A stretch of DNA of 64,000 bases from F23-B02 sp963613665 (GCA_963613665.1 CAVEAL010000004.1:51218-115217), one strand, 5' to 3'; positions 8,457-18,837 are shown, numbered from the stretch's first letter. Notes: generated by a model not told the origin, from the sequence alone. Numbers and translations are program-made.

Positions 8457-8977
8457 TGCTCCTTGGAGCGGCAGCGTTTGCACTTATGCTGCTGGGAGAT
8501 ATGAATGATGCCGTATGGCACAAAAAGGCGCTGCGTCTGTGCTTTCCCACAGGACTTGCGGCGCTTGTCGCCGCAACGGCGCTGAGGCTTGAGCCGGAAA
8601 GGCCCGACGGAGCATGGTGCGCCGTCGCTGCGGCGTTTCTGCTCCTGCTTCTTTATGTCTTGTTCGGCTCGTTTCCCGTCAAGGATGCGTACATCCGGCA
8701 GGATGAGGGGCGGCGACTGTACGACAGGGGCTTTTATGCCGTGTGCCGCCATCCGGGGGTGCTGTTCTTTGCGGGACTGTACGCTTCGCTGCACTATGCG
8801 CTTGCGCTCCCGTGGGCAGATGCCGCGCTGTATACGGCTCTTGATCTGCTGCTTGCAGCGGCGGAGGACAGGTGGTTTTTCCCACGCTCAATCGGCGGAT
8901 ACGACGGATATAAAAAGCGTGTGCCCTTTCTTATCCCGAGCCTGTCCGGGATAAAGGAAATAATCAAAAGACAATAA
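8453..8977 (+). CDS. ICMT/PEMT-like integral membrane protein
   Basis: A 174-residue protein with four or five membrane helices and the isoprenylcysteine/phospholipid methyltransferase-like signature RRLYDRGFYAVCRHPGVLFF, then the C-terminal ED-W (AAEDRWFFPRSIGGYDGYKK). Bacterial members of this superfamily are mostly uncharacterised; some methylate lipids or act as membrane reductase-like proteins. Its start overlaps the end of the Hpt gene (ATGA), so expression is coupled. The reaction and substrate are unknown. Confidence 0.72.
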   Translation: MMLLGAAAFALMLLGDMNDAVWHKKALRLCFPTGLAALVAATALRLEPERPDGAWCAVAAAFLLLLLYVLFGSFPVKDAYIRQDEGRRLYDRGFYAVCRHPGVLFFAGLYASLHYALALPWADAALYTALDLLLAAAEDRWFFPRSIGGYDGYKKRVPFLIPSLSGIKEIIKRQ

Positions 8978-8992
8978 TTCGGATGAAGATAT

Positions 8993-10600
8993 ATGACCTT
9001 TCAACAGAAATTGCGCAAATTCAGTAAGCAGCAGCTATGGAACGAATACTGCGGCTATCTGGAACTTAACATAAAAGAATACATGTATGTTCAGCGCCGC
9101 CTCATGCAGGAGCAGATAAACGCATGGTGCACATCCGGACTCGGAAAGAGCATATACAAGGGCTCCGCCCCGGGCAGCGTAGATGAGTTTCTGCGCACGA
9201 TGCCGCTGACAAGCTATGCCGACTATGCCGACATCCTGTTCCGACGCGACCCGGATACTCTGCCGGAAGCGCCGGTCATATGGATAGAAACGACATGGGA
9301 AGGCGGTCTGCGGCCTATAAAGATCGCACCCTACACGCGCAGCATGCTCGATTCGTACAAGCACAATATCATGGCCATGGCTATGCTCGTTTCGGGTCAC
9401 GGCAAGGCCGACTTCAATATACGCCCAGGGCACAGGTTCCTCTACGGCGGTGCACCGCTTCCCTATGAAACGGGGCTCATACCGAGCCTCATGAACGAGG
9501 AGATGCGCTTTGAGTGGCTGCCGGACAGCGACGAGTATTCCGAGCTGTCGTTCAGCCAGCGTATCAAAAAAGGCTTCAAAATGGCATTTAACGGAGGCAT
9601 TGACTATTTCTTCGCCATGGGAAGCGTCGCAAATTACATAACCGAAAATTTCGATAAGCAGATATCCTCCGGCGGCAGCGGCGGCGTTACGGTATCGCCG
9701 GTCATTGCCGCGCGCTACATAAAGGCAAAGTATACCTGCCGCAGGGAGAAGCGAAAAATACGTCCGGTCGATCTGTTCCGCATAACTGGCTTTGCCTGTT
9801 CGGGGACCGACGGCAGATGCTACCGCGATAAGCTCGCCGAGGCGTGGGGAGTGACACCCGTCGAGGTCGCCGCCGGAACGGAATCGACCTGCGTGGGCTG
9901 CGACACATGGGAGCAGCGCGGCATGGTCCTGTTTCCCGACTCCTGCTTTTACGAGTTCATACCCGAAAGCGAGATGCTCCGCAGCCTTAATGACCCCGCG
10001 TATACGCCGCTGAGCTGCCTCATGGATGAGGTGCGCACCGGCGCACGCTACGAGCTGGTCATAAGTACGCTCCATGGCGGCGCGTTCATGCGCTACCGCA
10101 TAGGCGACGTGTACAGATGCACCGAGGTCGATAAAGTCACAGGCGTTCCGCGCTTTACCTATGTTGACCGCATACCGACGGTCATTGACATAGCGGGCTT
10201 TACGCGCATAACGGAAAAATCCGTCACGGAGGTCATCCGCATGTCAAAGCTCGGCATAGGCGACTGGATAGCGGCAAAGGAATACGATGCGGACAATACG
10301 CCCTTTCTGCATATCTACCTTGAGCTTACGCCCGAGGCAAGGGCAAACGACGTTATCACAAAGCAGGTGCTCACCGAGCATCTCTCGGTTTATTTCAGAT
10401 ATTTTGACAGTGATTACAAGGACCTCAAAAAGCTCCTTAACATAGAACCCCTGCAAATAAGCATCCTGCCGTATAAAACGATAGAGAGCTTTGAGCGCAG
10501 GCAGGGGACTGAGCTTCCCCGTATAAATCCCGACCCGCTGTGGCTAAAGGCGATGCTCGGCGGGGTGAGCGGCCGTCAGCACACGGAGGATGATGCATGA
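8993..10600 (+). CDS. GH3-family (auxin-responsive GH3-like) adenylating enzyme
   Basis: A 535-residue member of the GH3 family within the ANL acyl-adenylate superfamily. Plant members conjugate amino acids to jasmonate or auxin; bacterial members are largely uncharacterised. The family architecture is recognisable: a helical N-terminus (LWNEYCGYLELNIKEYMYVQ), the IKIAPYT segment following nucleotide motif I, the central VEVAAGTESTCVG strand/turn, FMRYRIGDVYR, and FTRITEKSVTEVIR. Motif I, normally S/T-S-G-T-T-G, reads ETTWEGG, so ATP binding may be altered. It sits between an ICMT-like protein and a hybrid kinase whose start overlaps its stop (ATGA). Confidence 0.8.
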   Translation: MTFQQKLRKFSKQQLWNEYCGYLELNIKEYMYVQRRLMQEQINAWCTSGLGKSIYKGSAPGSVDEFLRTMPLTSYADYADILFRRDPDTLPEAPVIWIETTWEGGLRPIKIAPYTRSMLDSYKHNIMAMAMLVSGHGKADFNIRPGHRFLYGGAPLPYETGLIPSLMNEEMRFEWLPDSDEYSELSFSQRIKKGFKMAFNGGIDYFFAMGSVANYITENFDKQISSGGSGGVTVSPVIAARYIKAKYTCRREKRKIRPVDLFRITGFACSGTDGRCYRDKLAEAWGVTPVEVAAGTESTCVGCDTWEQRGMVLFPDSCFYEFIPESEMLRSLNDPAYTPLSCLMDEVRTGARYELVISTLHGGAFMRYRIGDVYRCTEVDKVTGVPRFTYVDRIPTVIDIAGFTRITEKSVTEVIRMSKLGIGDWIAAKEYDADNTPFLHIYLELTPEARANDVITKQVLTEHLSVYFRYFDSDYKDLKKLLNIEPLQISILPYKTIESFERRQGTELPRINPDPLWLKAMLGGVSGRQHTEDDA

Positions 10601-13527
10601 ACGTATCCTACATATATATCAATATAGCGGCGTTTCTGTGCTTTGCCCTTATGTTTGTGGCCTTCTTTGCCGCCGAGCGCAGCCGCGAAATGCGCGCATG
10701 GCTGGTACTGCTGGGCGACCTCGTGCTGTGGACGGGCGGAACGGTGTTCATGCGCCTGAACGTTTTCCCGAGCTACGAGTTCTGGTACTACGTCTCGCTG
10801 CTGGCACTGTTTTCGATCGCATTTCTTGTTTATAACTACGTCTATCAGTTTGCAAACGTAAAAAACAGCCTTGAGCGCATAATCTGGTTTGTCGGTACGC
10901 TCATAATACTTGCCGTTTCCGCAACGGGCTTTTTCCTCGCCCCGCCTGAGCTGTCGGTCAGCGGCAGCGGCATGACGGTGTACACCTATTCGATGGACTG
11001 GAAGATTGCTATACCCACGGTGTTTTTCATGTTCATCGTCGGCTCTATTATAAGGCTGTTCCGCAGGATAGTTGCCGCAAAGGGCAGGAAAGCGCCCGGC
11101 GTTTCGGAGCTTATAATAGGCTGCTTCCTCATGGCCTTCGGCAACATAGTTCAGATACTCCCGGGAAATACCTTCCCATGGGATACGCTGTTCGGTCTTG
11201 CCTTTGCGGTGATGTTCATCCGCTCACTGTATAAGCGCCGGATGTTCAATATAACGCCCGTCATTTCCAGCAGCATACTCATGCTTGTATCAACGGTCAT
11301 ATGCGTCGGCGTTGCAGCGCTGTTTTTTCAGAAGATAGACACTCTGTTTGAAAAGATCGGCGGCCACCTCGGAGACCCGGACGTCGAGGCGTTTCTGTTC
11401 CTTGCCATCGTTCTGTTCGGACTGATAGCCGGCTTCCGCAGGCTGCTCATGTCGATATTCTCCGATGAGGAGCAGCAGGGCAGCCGCATTAAAAAATACA
11501 GCGACAGCGTATCCAAGACACTGGATATCGACAGCATACTGCGCCAGACAGTCAAGGTCATAAAAAACGATATCCATGTAGACCAGATGTATATCTGCCT
11601 GCTGCAGAACGGAAGATACGTTCCCGTGTGCAGCGCGATGCCCTTAAAACCGGCTTCATTTACCATAGCGGCAGACCATCCCTGCGTTAAATATTTCGAG
11701 GAGGACAGCTCCGGCGGAAACCACATAATTATAAAGGAATTTGAAGCCGACCCGCTGTACAAATCCATGTGGGGCTCGGAAAAGGAGCTCTTCTCAGACT
11801 ACGGCATATCCTGCATATGCGCATTGAAGGACGGCACCAGCGTCGTCGGACTTCTGCTGCTTGCTGAAAAGGAGAAGGGCGTAGACTACACCTATGCGGA
11901 TTTCTCGTTTTTGAGCACCGTCTGCGCGATAGCTTCCATTGCCGTAAAAAACGCCGCGCTGTACAAGCAGGTTGCCGAACGCGAGCATCTGTTTTCAAGC
12001 ATGACGGCGTTTATCCCGAACGTGATACTGATAAAGCCGAAGGGCGAGAGCATGTACTGCTTTGTCAGCGCCAATACAGAAAAGGTGCTGGGACTTCCGC
12101 AGAGCTATTTTGCCGAGCGTTCTGCAATACAGACGCTCCGCGAGAATGTCGATGCGGCGACGGCCGACGAGGTCGTTGACGCGCTCATATCCTCCGACGG
12201 CAGCGGCGGCTGCACGGTCGATATCCCCTTCAGAACGGGCGACGGCAGGGACATTACGCTCAGATGTGCATTCTCGCCCATCGTTACGGGCGGGGTCAAG
12301 TCGCACTACGTCTGCGTTGCGACGGATATAACGCAGGATATCGAGGCGCAGCTTCTTCTGCGCAACTCCGTGGAGCTCGCGCAGGACTCCAGCCGGGCCA
12401 AGGGCGAATTTTTGTCACATATGTCGCATGAGATCCGCACGCCCATGAACTCCATTGCAGGACTTACATATCTTGCCCGCGAGATGGTAGGCGAGGGGCG
12501 CGACGATGAGCTGCGCGATCATCTCAACCAGATAGACCAGTCCTCGCAGTATCTGCTGAGCCTGCTCAACAACATCATGGATATGAGCAAGATCGAAAGC
12601 AGCAGATATGAGATAAACACAAAGCCCTTTGATATCTCCGCAGTGCTCGATGAGGTCTATTCCGTTTACAGCGCCATGATGAGCACAAAAGGCGTGAAGT
12701 TTGTGATCGACACCGAGGGGCTGAGCTGCCCCAATGTCCTCGGCGACGAGCTTTCGCTGCGAAAGATACTTAACAATCTGCTGTCTAACGCCAATAAGTT
12801 TACGAAAACGGGCGGCAGCGTGAAGCTTCTTGCCACGCAGAAGCCGATGAACGAAAAGTCGTCGATCCTGCACCTTGAGGTGTCCGATACAGGCGTCGGC
12901 ATAAGCAGTGATTTCATAGGCCACCTCTTCGAGCCGTACACTCAGGAGCAGAACGTTTCCGGCGGCAGAGCGGCCGGAAGCGGCCTCGGCATGGCAATAT
13001 GCAAGAGCATGATAGACCTCCAGGGCGGCACGATATCGGTCAAAAGCCGTCAGGGCTTCGGCACGACATTCTTTGTCGATATCCCGTATTCGCTCGGTGA
13101 GGCCGCCGCAGGCGAGACGCGGAGCATTGATTATTCCGCGATAAACGGACGCCGCATCATGGTCGTTGACGACGTTATGATAAACACGACCATAACCTGC
13201 CGCCTGCTCGAGCGGCACGGCGCACTCGTTGACTGCGCGGAAAACGGCAGGGAGGCGGTTGAGCTTTTCCGCTCCAAGCCCGATTATTATTACGACTGCA
13301 TACTTATGGACATACAGATGCCTGAGATGAACGGCATTGAGGCAACGGCCTGCATACGCGCCTCGGCCACACGCTGCGCGGGCACCGTGCCAGTGCTGGC
13401 GATGACGGCGGATGCGTTCATAAACGAGCAGGGGGGAGCGCTCAGCGATTTCTCCGGCTATATACTCAAGCCCGTGAAGCCCGATGAGCTTTACGCAAAG
13501 CTCGTAGGCATATTTGAAAAACGGTGA
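10597..13527 (+). CDS. 7TM-GAF-PAS hybrid sensor histidine kinase
   Basis: A 976-residue membrane hybrid kinase. In order: a seven-helix N-terminal sensor of the histidine kinase N-7TM type (about 1-235), a further helix pair (about 225-290), GAF (about 300-455), PAS (about 460-590), HisKA with the phosphorylated His near 611 (SHMSHEIRTPMNS), HATPase_c (N box ILNNLLSNANKF, G box VSDTGVGI), and a C-terminal receiver with Asp near 905 (CILMDIQMPEMNG). An attached receiver needs an Hpt relay, which is supplied by the Hpt gene in the same operon. The ligand is unknown; the neighbouring envelope genes suggest an envelope or lipid-derived signal. Confidence 0.9.
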   Translation: MNVSYIYINIAAFLCFALMFVAFFAAERSREMRAWLVLLGDLVLWTGGTVFMRLNVFPSYEFWYYVSLLALFSIAFLVYNYVYQFANVKNSLERIIWFVGTLIILAVSATGFFLAPPELSVSGSGMTVYTYSMDWKIAIPTVFFMFIVGSIIRLFRRIVAAKGRKAPGVSELIIGCFLMAFGNIVQILPGNTFPWDTLFGLAFAVMFIRSLYKRRMFNITPVISSSILMLVSTVICVGVAALFFQKIDTLFEKIGGHLGDPDVEAFLFLAIVLFGLIAGFRRLLMSIFSDEEQQGSRIKKYSDSVSKTLDIDSILRQTVKVIKNDIHVDQMYICLLQNGRYVPVCSAMPLKPASFTIAADHPCVKYFEEDSSGGNHIIIKEFEADPLYKSMWGSEKELFSDYGISCICALKDGTSVVGLLLLAEKEKGVDYTYADFSFLSTVCAIASIAVKNAALYKQVAEREHLFSSMTAFIPNVILIKPKGESMYCFVSANTEKVLGLPQSYFAERSAIQTLRENVDAATADEVVDALISSDGSGGCTVDIPFRTGDGRDITLRCAFSPIVTGGVKSHYVCVATDITQDIEAQLLLRNSVELAQDSSRAKGEFLSHMSHEIRTPMNSIAGLTYLAREMVGEGRDDELRDHLNQIDQSSQYLLSLLNNIMDMSKIESSRYEINTKPFDISAVLDEVYSVYSAMMSTKGVKFVIDTEGLSCPNVLGDELSLRKILNNLLSNANKFTKTGGSVKLLATQKPMNEKSSILHLEVSDTGVGISSDFIGHLFEPYTQEQNVSGGRAAGSGLGMAICKSMIDLQGGTISVKSRQGFGTTFFVDIPYSLGEAAAGETRSIDYSAINGRRIMVVDDVMINTTITCRLLERHGALVDCAENGREAVELFRSKPDYYYDCILMDIQMPEMNGIEATACIRASATRCAGTVPVLAMTADAFINEQGGALSDFSGYILKPVKPDELYAKLVGIFEKR

Positions 13528-13534
13528 GGTGCAC

Positions 13535-14890
13535 ATGCTCAGATCACTTTTTGAAAAAGGCCGGAGCGCGGCGGACGCGGTCTGGGGCAGCAAATACTAT
13601 CTTCCGGTGCTTCTGCTGCTGGCCGCGCTGGCGACGGCAACGCAGACCTCGTTTGAGTGCATGTGCCTGTTTGTGTTCATCGCGGTGCTGATGCTCATAT
13701 TCTGCGGCGATCTCATGTCGATATTCGCGCCGGTCTGCTTCACATTGCAGATATCTGTCGAGCATTACAGAGATTATTCGCAGCTCGTGCCGTACATGAT
13801 GTATGCGATCGTGCCCTTTTCGCTCGCACTTGTATTCAACCTCGTATACCACCGCCGCAGACCCGTTTTCGGGCGCTTCACATACCCGTATATCGCGGTG
13901 ACGCTGGCGCTCATCCTCGGCGGCGCCGGAACGGTCTCGGCGCAGGACTATTTCAAGCCGATCAGCATGTACTACATGCTTGCACTCGGCCTCGGTCAGC
14001 TCGTTTTGTATATCCTGTTCTGCACGCGGCTTGACAGCGCACCGCGCTATGACAGGGCTGAGCGCCTTGCCAAAAGCGTCTACGCGGCGGGACTGCTGTT
14101 CGTCGTCGTCATATTCAGCTTCTATGCGCACAATTTTGACAGCTTCCTCGAAAAGGGCGGAGTGCTGTTCTATAAGCCCCGCAATTATATAACGACGATG
14201 CTGCTGCTGTGCATGCCCATGACCTGCTGCCTTGTCCGGCGCAGCAACCTCTATCTTATCGGCATGGTGCTCATGTACATTGCCATGGTCATGAGCGGCT
14301 CCCGCTCGGGGCTGCTGTTCGGCGCGGTACTGCTCCTGCTGTGCGCGGCGTATATTTACGTTACGAACAAAAAGAGCCGACGGCTGTACAATTGGCTGTT
14401 CGGCATATCGCTGCTGCTTGCGGCCGCGGCTGCGGTCGCCGTCATACCCGAGCTCTACGCTGCGCGCATAAAAAATGCCGCCGTGGGCGACAAGACGCGC
14501 ATCGAGTTCATCCGGCGCGGCATTGATAATTTCCTGAGCCATCCCGTGCTCGGCATCGGCATCGGCAGTACGAATGAGCTTGAGATATTCAAGGCCTATG
14601 TCCCCGGCTGCATGGTGTTTTACCACAACGCCGTCATCCAGATCATAAGCTCCATGGGGCTTGCGGGCATCCTCGCCTACGGCTGGATGTTCGCCCTGCG
14701 CGTCAGAACGCTCTGGCGCGGCAGAAACAGCGGCTTTGCCTGCGCCGTCGCGCTGTCGTATCTGGGAATACTCATGATGAGCATGACAAACCCCGGCATC
14801 TTCTGTCCCTTCCCGGAGCTCGGCATACTTACGCTCATGTTCAGCTTTCTTGAGGCGGACCGCCGCAATAAACATACGGGTGCAGACTGA
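13535..14890 (+). CDS. O-antigen ligase family (WaaL/Wzy-like) membrane protein
   Basis: A 451-residue polytopic protein with about 12 hydrophobic helices. The O-antigen ligase/polymerase signature region is present: a large external loop ending NFLSHPVLGIGIGSTNE, then HNAVIQIISSMGLAGILAYG (conserved His and Gly). Such proteins join or polymerise surface glycans. ATG at 13535 was chosen because TGAGGTGC precedes it; the kinase gene ends 7 bp upstream. As a Gram-positive without O antigen, the host may use it for teichoic-acid-like or exopolysaccharide assembly. Confidence 0.82.
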   Translation: MLRSLFEKGRSAADAVWGSKYYLPVLLLLAALATATQTSFECMCLFVFIAVLMLIFCGDLMSIFAPVCFTLQISVEHYRDYSQLVPYMMYAIVPFSLALVFNLVYHRRRPVFGRFTYPYIAVTLALILGGAGTVSAQDYFKPISMYYMLALGLGQLVLYILFCTRLDSAPRYDRAERLAKSVYAAGLLFVVVIFSFYAHNFDSFLEKGGVLFYKPRNYITTMLLLCMPMTCCLVRRSNLYLIGMVLMYIAMVMSGSRSGLLFGAVLLLLCAAYIYVTNKKSRRLYNWLFGISLLLAAAAAVAVIPELYAARIKNAAVGDKTRIEFIRRGIDNFLSHPVLGIGIGSTNELEIFKAYVPGCMVFYHNAVIQIISSMGLAGILAYGWMFALRVRTLWRGRNSGFACAVALSYLGILMMSMTNPGIFCPFPELGILTLMFSFLEADRRNKHTGAD

Positions 14891-14906
14891 GTGCGCCACT
14901 GAAAAA

Positions 14907-14933
14907 GCCGGTCGGGAGAACCCGACCGGCAAA
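14907..14933 (+). terminator. terminator closing the signalling operon
   Basis: A perfect 10-bp GC-rich stem (GCCGGTCGGG / CCCGACCGGC) with an AGAA loop, followed by AAAATA. It has A-rich flanks on both sides and lies between convergent genes. Confidence 0.75.
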
Positions 14934-14955
14934 ATACTGTGGTTATATTTTTAAA

Positions 14956-16619
14956 TTAATCGGCAACATCTTCAACTATCGTAAACACAAAGGTCTTGGG
15001 CATTGCGAAGAAGTCGCCGCCGCGGACGGTTGCCGTAACGATGTACTTGCCGGGAGCTGTGGGCATCGTGTTCTTTGCGTATATCCTGTTAACGCCGGTG
15101 AACCAGTAGTGGATGGAGCCTGCGGAGGCGCTGTTGAGCTCTTCGCCGTCCTTGGTGAGAACACAGAGGTTATTGCCGTCTTTGAGTTCTTCTGCCTGCG
15201 AGACGGTGATGGTGTTCGCCTTTTCGCCGCTGTTGAGAACGGGGTTCTTCTCAAGCTTTATGCCCTTCCAGTTCTTGAGAACAACGAGCGAACCTGTGCC
15301 GGTGCCGGTTTCGTAGTTTTTGCCAACGGCAACAACGGTCGCCACATACACGCCCGCGTGCGCGGGAGTGCCGATTGCAACTATGGTGTCGTCGGAAATG
15401 TCTGTCAAAACATCAAGCGCGTTTACTATGTTTTTAAGAGACTCGACATCATAACCAAAAGTCTCGAGTATAGTCATCAGTTTATCATTAGTGATGATGC
15501 CGTTGATGGTTTCTTTGAGCTGACCTAGGGTGATTCCTTCCTTAAGCTTTTCTTTTAATGTAAGGCTTTTGGTGTCGCCCTTAAACTCATACCATTTTTC
15601 CTCAGCGCTGCTGATCGCATCAATAAGCTTTTCCTGATCTTCGCTCAGCTTGATGTTTACACAGGTCTCAAGATTGCTGTTGACACCAACGAAGAAAATG
15701 TAAGCATCGAGCTCGGGATCGGCGGGGTCGAGCGTGTAGAAGCTGCTGCGTTCGATCTCCTCACCGGCGTAGATAGTGGTGATGGGAGTTACGCTGACAT
15801 TTACGGTTGCTTTTGCAACGTCAATGGTGGTTTCAGCGCTGCTTGCCTTATAGGTATCGTTGCCGTTGTAGCTGATGCGTATTGTCTGACCTTCGCCGGC
15901 ATCGAGCTTTGCATTAGGAACTTCTTTATAGGACCAATCGGTACGCCCGGTTTTGAGCTCGACTTTAAAGTCGGCGGCAGTTGTTCCTTCGGGAAGAACG
16001 GAAGCAGAATAGTCAATGACGTTTGCGACGATGGCTTCTTTTTCTGCGGAAGCATCCATGTTATAGGTGATGCTTGCGCCCTCTTTGAGAACGAGGGAGG
16101 TGCTGTACTTGCTGACCTTTACGATCTCGCGGTAGTTTTCAGTATCGCTGCCGATGCAGACTTTGAAAGTGCTGTCGTCGTTCTGGCTTGCAAGGGGATC
16201 ATGATAGCATGTGATGTCATAAGAATATTTCAAGCCAAAAACATTAATGGTATCAGTTCTTGTGGATGTGAACTGCTTGTCAACAGGTCCCCATGCTGTA
16301 TTTGAAATTAAACCAACTTTGTCGTGCTTACCGCTGCCTTCACACTCATACTGCCAGTCAATAGCTGCGATCTGTTCTGCGGTGAGCTGGTCGTAATTTG
16401 CAAGAAGCGCTTTTGCAAGTGCATCCTTGACGTCGGTTCCGTCCTTGATAAGGACCTCGACCGCTGCATCTGATTTTTCTTTAAGCTGCGGACTTACAAT
16501 TTCTTCCGCGGGGGGGTAGCGTCCTCCGCAAACACAGCGGGGGAGATGCCTGTGACCGATACGAGCATCAGCACGGCAAGCAGCGAAGCGAGATATCGCT
16601 TCAATGTGTTTTTCTTCAT
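14956..16619 (-). pseudogene. secreted Ig-like/adhesin-type protein, frameshifted after the signal peptide
   Basis: The true start is ATG at 16619 behind GGAGGTAAAGC; it gives a textbook signal peptide (MKKNTLKRYLASLLAVLMLV, then SVTGISPAVFA|ED). The frame then runs into a stop about ten codons later. A run of seven C on the coding strand (plus strand G, 16510-16516) lies between the signal peptide and the roughly 520-residue mature protein, which continues in another frame; eight C would join them. The mature part has beta-rich repeats typical of surface proteins (VNVSVTPITTIYAGEEI, PTAPGKYIVTATVRGGD). It may be a phase-variable gene, a decaying gene or a sequencing indel. Confidence 0.75.
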
Positions 16620-16798
16620 GCTTTACCTCCATAAAGATAATAAAATTTTTTATGCCGTATAATTACAAAAAATTATAATTATACGGCTTTGTGACAGTAT
16701 AATATCAAATGGTTTACAAAAAATCAATAGATATTTTGACATACTATCATGCTTTGTTTGAATTTTGCTCATACAATGCAGGCGCAGGCTAACTTGTC

Positions 16799-16827
16799 TT
16801 GCTGTCCGGCTGTGTGCGTGGTATAAT
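16799..16827 (+). promoter_or_regulatory. probable promoter upstream of uvrB
   Basis: TATAAT at 16822-16827 preceded, after 17 bp, by a weak TTGCTG at 16799-16804. The uvrB start is 40 nt downstream. Confidence 0.5.
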
Positions 16828-16866
16828 AATATAATTAAGCTGCATAAAAAGCGCGAGGAAAACTGT

Positions 16867-18837
16867 GTGGATAAATTTGTACTGAAATCTTCATACTCTC
16901 CAACGGGCGATCAGCCCGAGGCAATAGAAACGCTCGTGCGCGGGATAGAAAACGGCCTTGACGAGCAGGTGCTCCTCGGCGTCACGGGCTCGGGCAAGAC
17001 CTTCACGATGGCAAGCGTTATCGAGCGGCTCAACCGTCCGACGCTCGTGCTTGCGCACAATAAAACGCTCGCCGCGCAGCTGTGCTCGGAGTTCCGCGAG
17101 TTTTTCCCCGATAACGCGGTCGAGTACTTCGTCTCGTACTACGATTATTATCAGCCCGAGGCCTATATCCCGCACACCGATACCTTTATCGAAAAGGACA
17201 GCTCAATAAACGATGAGATCGAGCGCCTGCGCCACAGTGCGACCTCCAGCCTCTTTGAGCGCCGCGACGTGATAGTCGTCGCCTCCGTGTCGTGCATCTA
17301 CGGCCTCGGCGACCCGATAGACTACAAGAGCATGGTCGTCTCTCTCCGCCCGGGGCAGACCCGCAGCTTTGACGAGCTGCTGCGCAAGCTCATCGAGATA
17401 CGCTACGAGCGCAACGACATTGCCTTTGAGCGCAACATGTTCCGCGTGCGCGGCGACACCGTCGAGATATTCCCCGCCTACTCGCACGATAAGGCCATCC
17501 GCGTCGAGTTCTTCGGCGACGAGGTGGACAGGATAAGCGAGGTCAACGTCCTCACCGGCGCACCCATTCGCTATTTAAACCACGCGGCGATATATCCGGC
17601 CAGCCACTATGTCGTCAGCCGCGACAAAATGGCGCGTGCCATCGGCGATATCCGCGCCGAGTGCGAAGAGCGTGTAAAATTCTTTGAGGATAACGGCAAG
17701 CTGCTCGAAGCGCAGCGCATATCTCAGAGGACAAATTACGATATCGAGATGATGCAGGAGCTTGGCTACTGCTCCGGCATCGAAAACTATTCGCGCGTCA
17801 TATCAAACCGCCCGGCGGGCTCCGCACCCATGACGCTGCTCGACTATTTCCCGAAGGATTTTCTCCTTTTCGTTGATGAGAGCCATGTCACGCTGCCGCA
17901 GGTCAGGGCCATGTACCGCGGAGACCATGCACGCAAGGAGTCGCTGGTCGAATACGGCTTCCGCCTGCCCTCGGCTTACGATAACCGCCCGCTGAAGTTC
18001 GAGGAATTTCAGGAGCGGATAAATCAGGCGGTGTACGTCTCCGCTACGCCCGGCGACTATGAGCGCGAGCGCGCGGGGCAGATCGCCGAGCAGATCATCC
18101 GCCCGACGGGGCTGCTCGATCCCGAGATATCCGTCCGCCCGATAGACGGGCAGATAGACGACCTCATAAGCGAGATAAATATCCGCATCGAAAAGGGTCA
18201 GCGCACGCTGGTAACGACGCTGACAAAGAAAATGGCCGAGGATCTGACCGAATACCTCGGCGCCGCAGGTATAAAATGCCGCTATATGCACCACGACATC
18301 GGCGCCATTGAGCGAATGGAGATCATACGCAGCCTGCGCCTCGGCGATTTTGACGTGCTCGTCGGCATAAATCTGCTGCGCGAGGGTCTCGATCTGCCGG
18401 AGGTAAGCCTTGTGGCCATACTCGACGCGGACAAGGAGGGCTTCCTGCGAAGCGAAACGAGCCTTATCCAGACCATAGGCCGCGCCGCCAGAAATGCCGA
18501 GGGTACGGTCATCATGTATGCCGACACGGTCACACGCTCGATGCGCCTTGCCATTGACGAAACAGAGCGCAGACGCGCAAAGCAGTCGGCATATAATAAG
18601 GAACACGGCATAGTGCCGAAAACCATTGTAAAAAGTGTCCGCGAGCTTATCGAGATATCCAGCGAGAGCGAAAAGACCCTGCGCCGTGCCGACGGCGTGA
18701 AGCTCACGGGAAGCGAGCGCAAGGAGCTTATCGAAAAGCTCGAAAAGGAAATGAAGGCCGCCGCAAAAATGCTCGAGTTCGAGCTTGCGGCACAGCTCAG
18801 AGACGAAATAGTCCGCCTGCGCGGCGAGGTGAAATGA
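16867..18837 (+). CDS. uvrB: excinuclease ABC subunit B
   Basis: A 656-residue UvrB, the DNA-damage-verifying helicase-like subunit of nucleotide excision repair. Seen: Walker A GVTGSGKTFTMA near residue 40, the YYDYYQPEAYIP beta-hairpin that inserts into DNA near 100, DEIERLRHSAT, the Walker B region FVDESH, helicase motif VI QTIGRAARN, and a C-terminal UVR domain for UvrC binding. GTG at 16867 (CGAGGAAAAC upstream) gives the canonical N-terminus MDKFVLKSSYSPTGDQPEAI. It heads a six-gene repair and RNA-modification cluster; its stop overlaps the polA start. Confidence 0.97.
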   Translation: MDKFVLKSSYSPTGDQPEAIETLVRGIENGLDEQVLLGVTGSGKTFTMASVIERLNRPTLVLAHNKTLAAQLCSEFREFFPDNAVEYFVSYYDYYQPEAYIPHTDTFIEKDSSINDEIERLRHSATSSLFERRDVIVVASVSCIYGLGDPIDYKSMVVSLRPGQTRSFDELLRKLIEIRYERNDIAFERNMFRVRGDTVEIFPAYSHDKAIRVEFFGDEVDRISEVNVLTGAPIRYLNHAAIYPASHYVVSRDKMARAIGDIRAECEERVKFFEDNGKLLEAQRISQRTNYDIEMMQELGYCSGIENYSRVISNRPAGSAPMTLLDYFPKDFLLFVDESHVTLPQVRAMYRGDHARKESLVEYGFRLPSAYDNRPLKFEEFQERINQAVYVSATPGDYERERAGQIAEQIIRPTGLLDPEISVRPIDGQIDDLISEINIRIEKGQRTLVTTLTKKMAEDLTEYLGAAGIKCRYMHHDIGAIERMEIIRSLRLGDFDVLVGINLLREGLDLPEVSLVAILDADKEGFLRSETSLIQTIGRAARNAEGTVIMYADTVTRSMRLAIDETERRRAKQSAYNKEHGIVPKTIVKSVRELIEISSESEKTLRRADGVKLTGSERKELIEKLEKEMKAAAKMLEFELAAQLRDEIVRLRGEVK

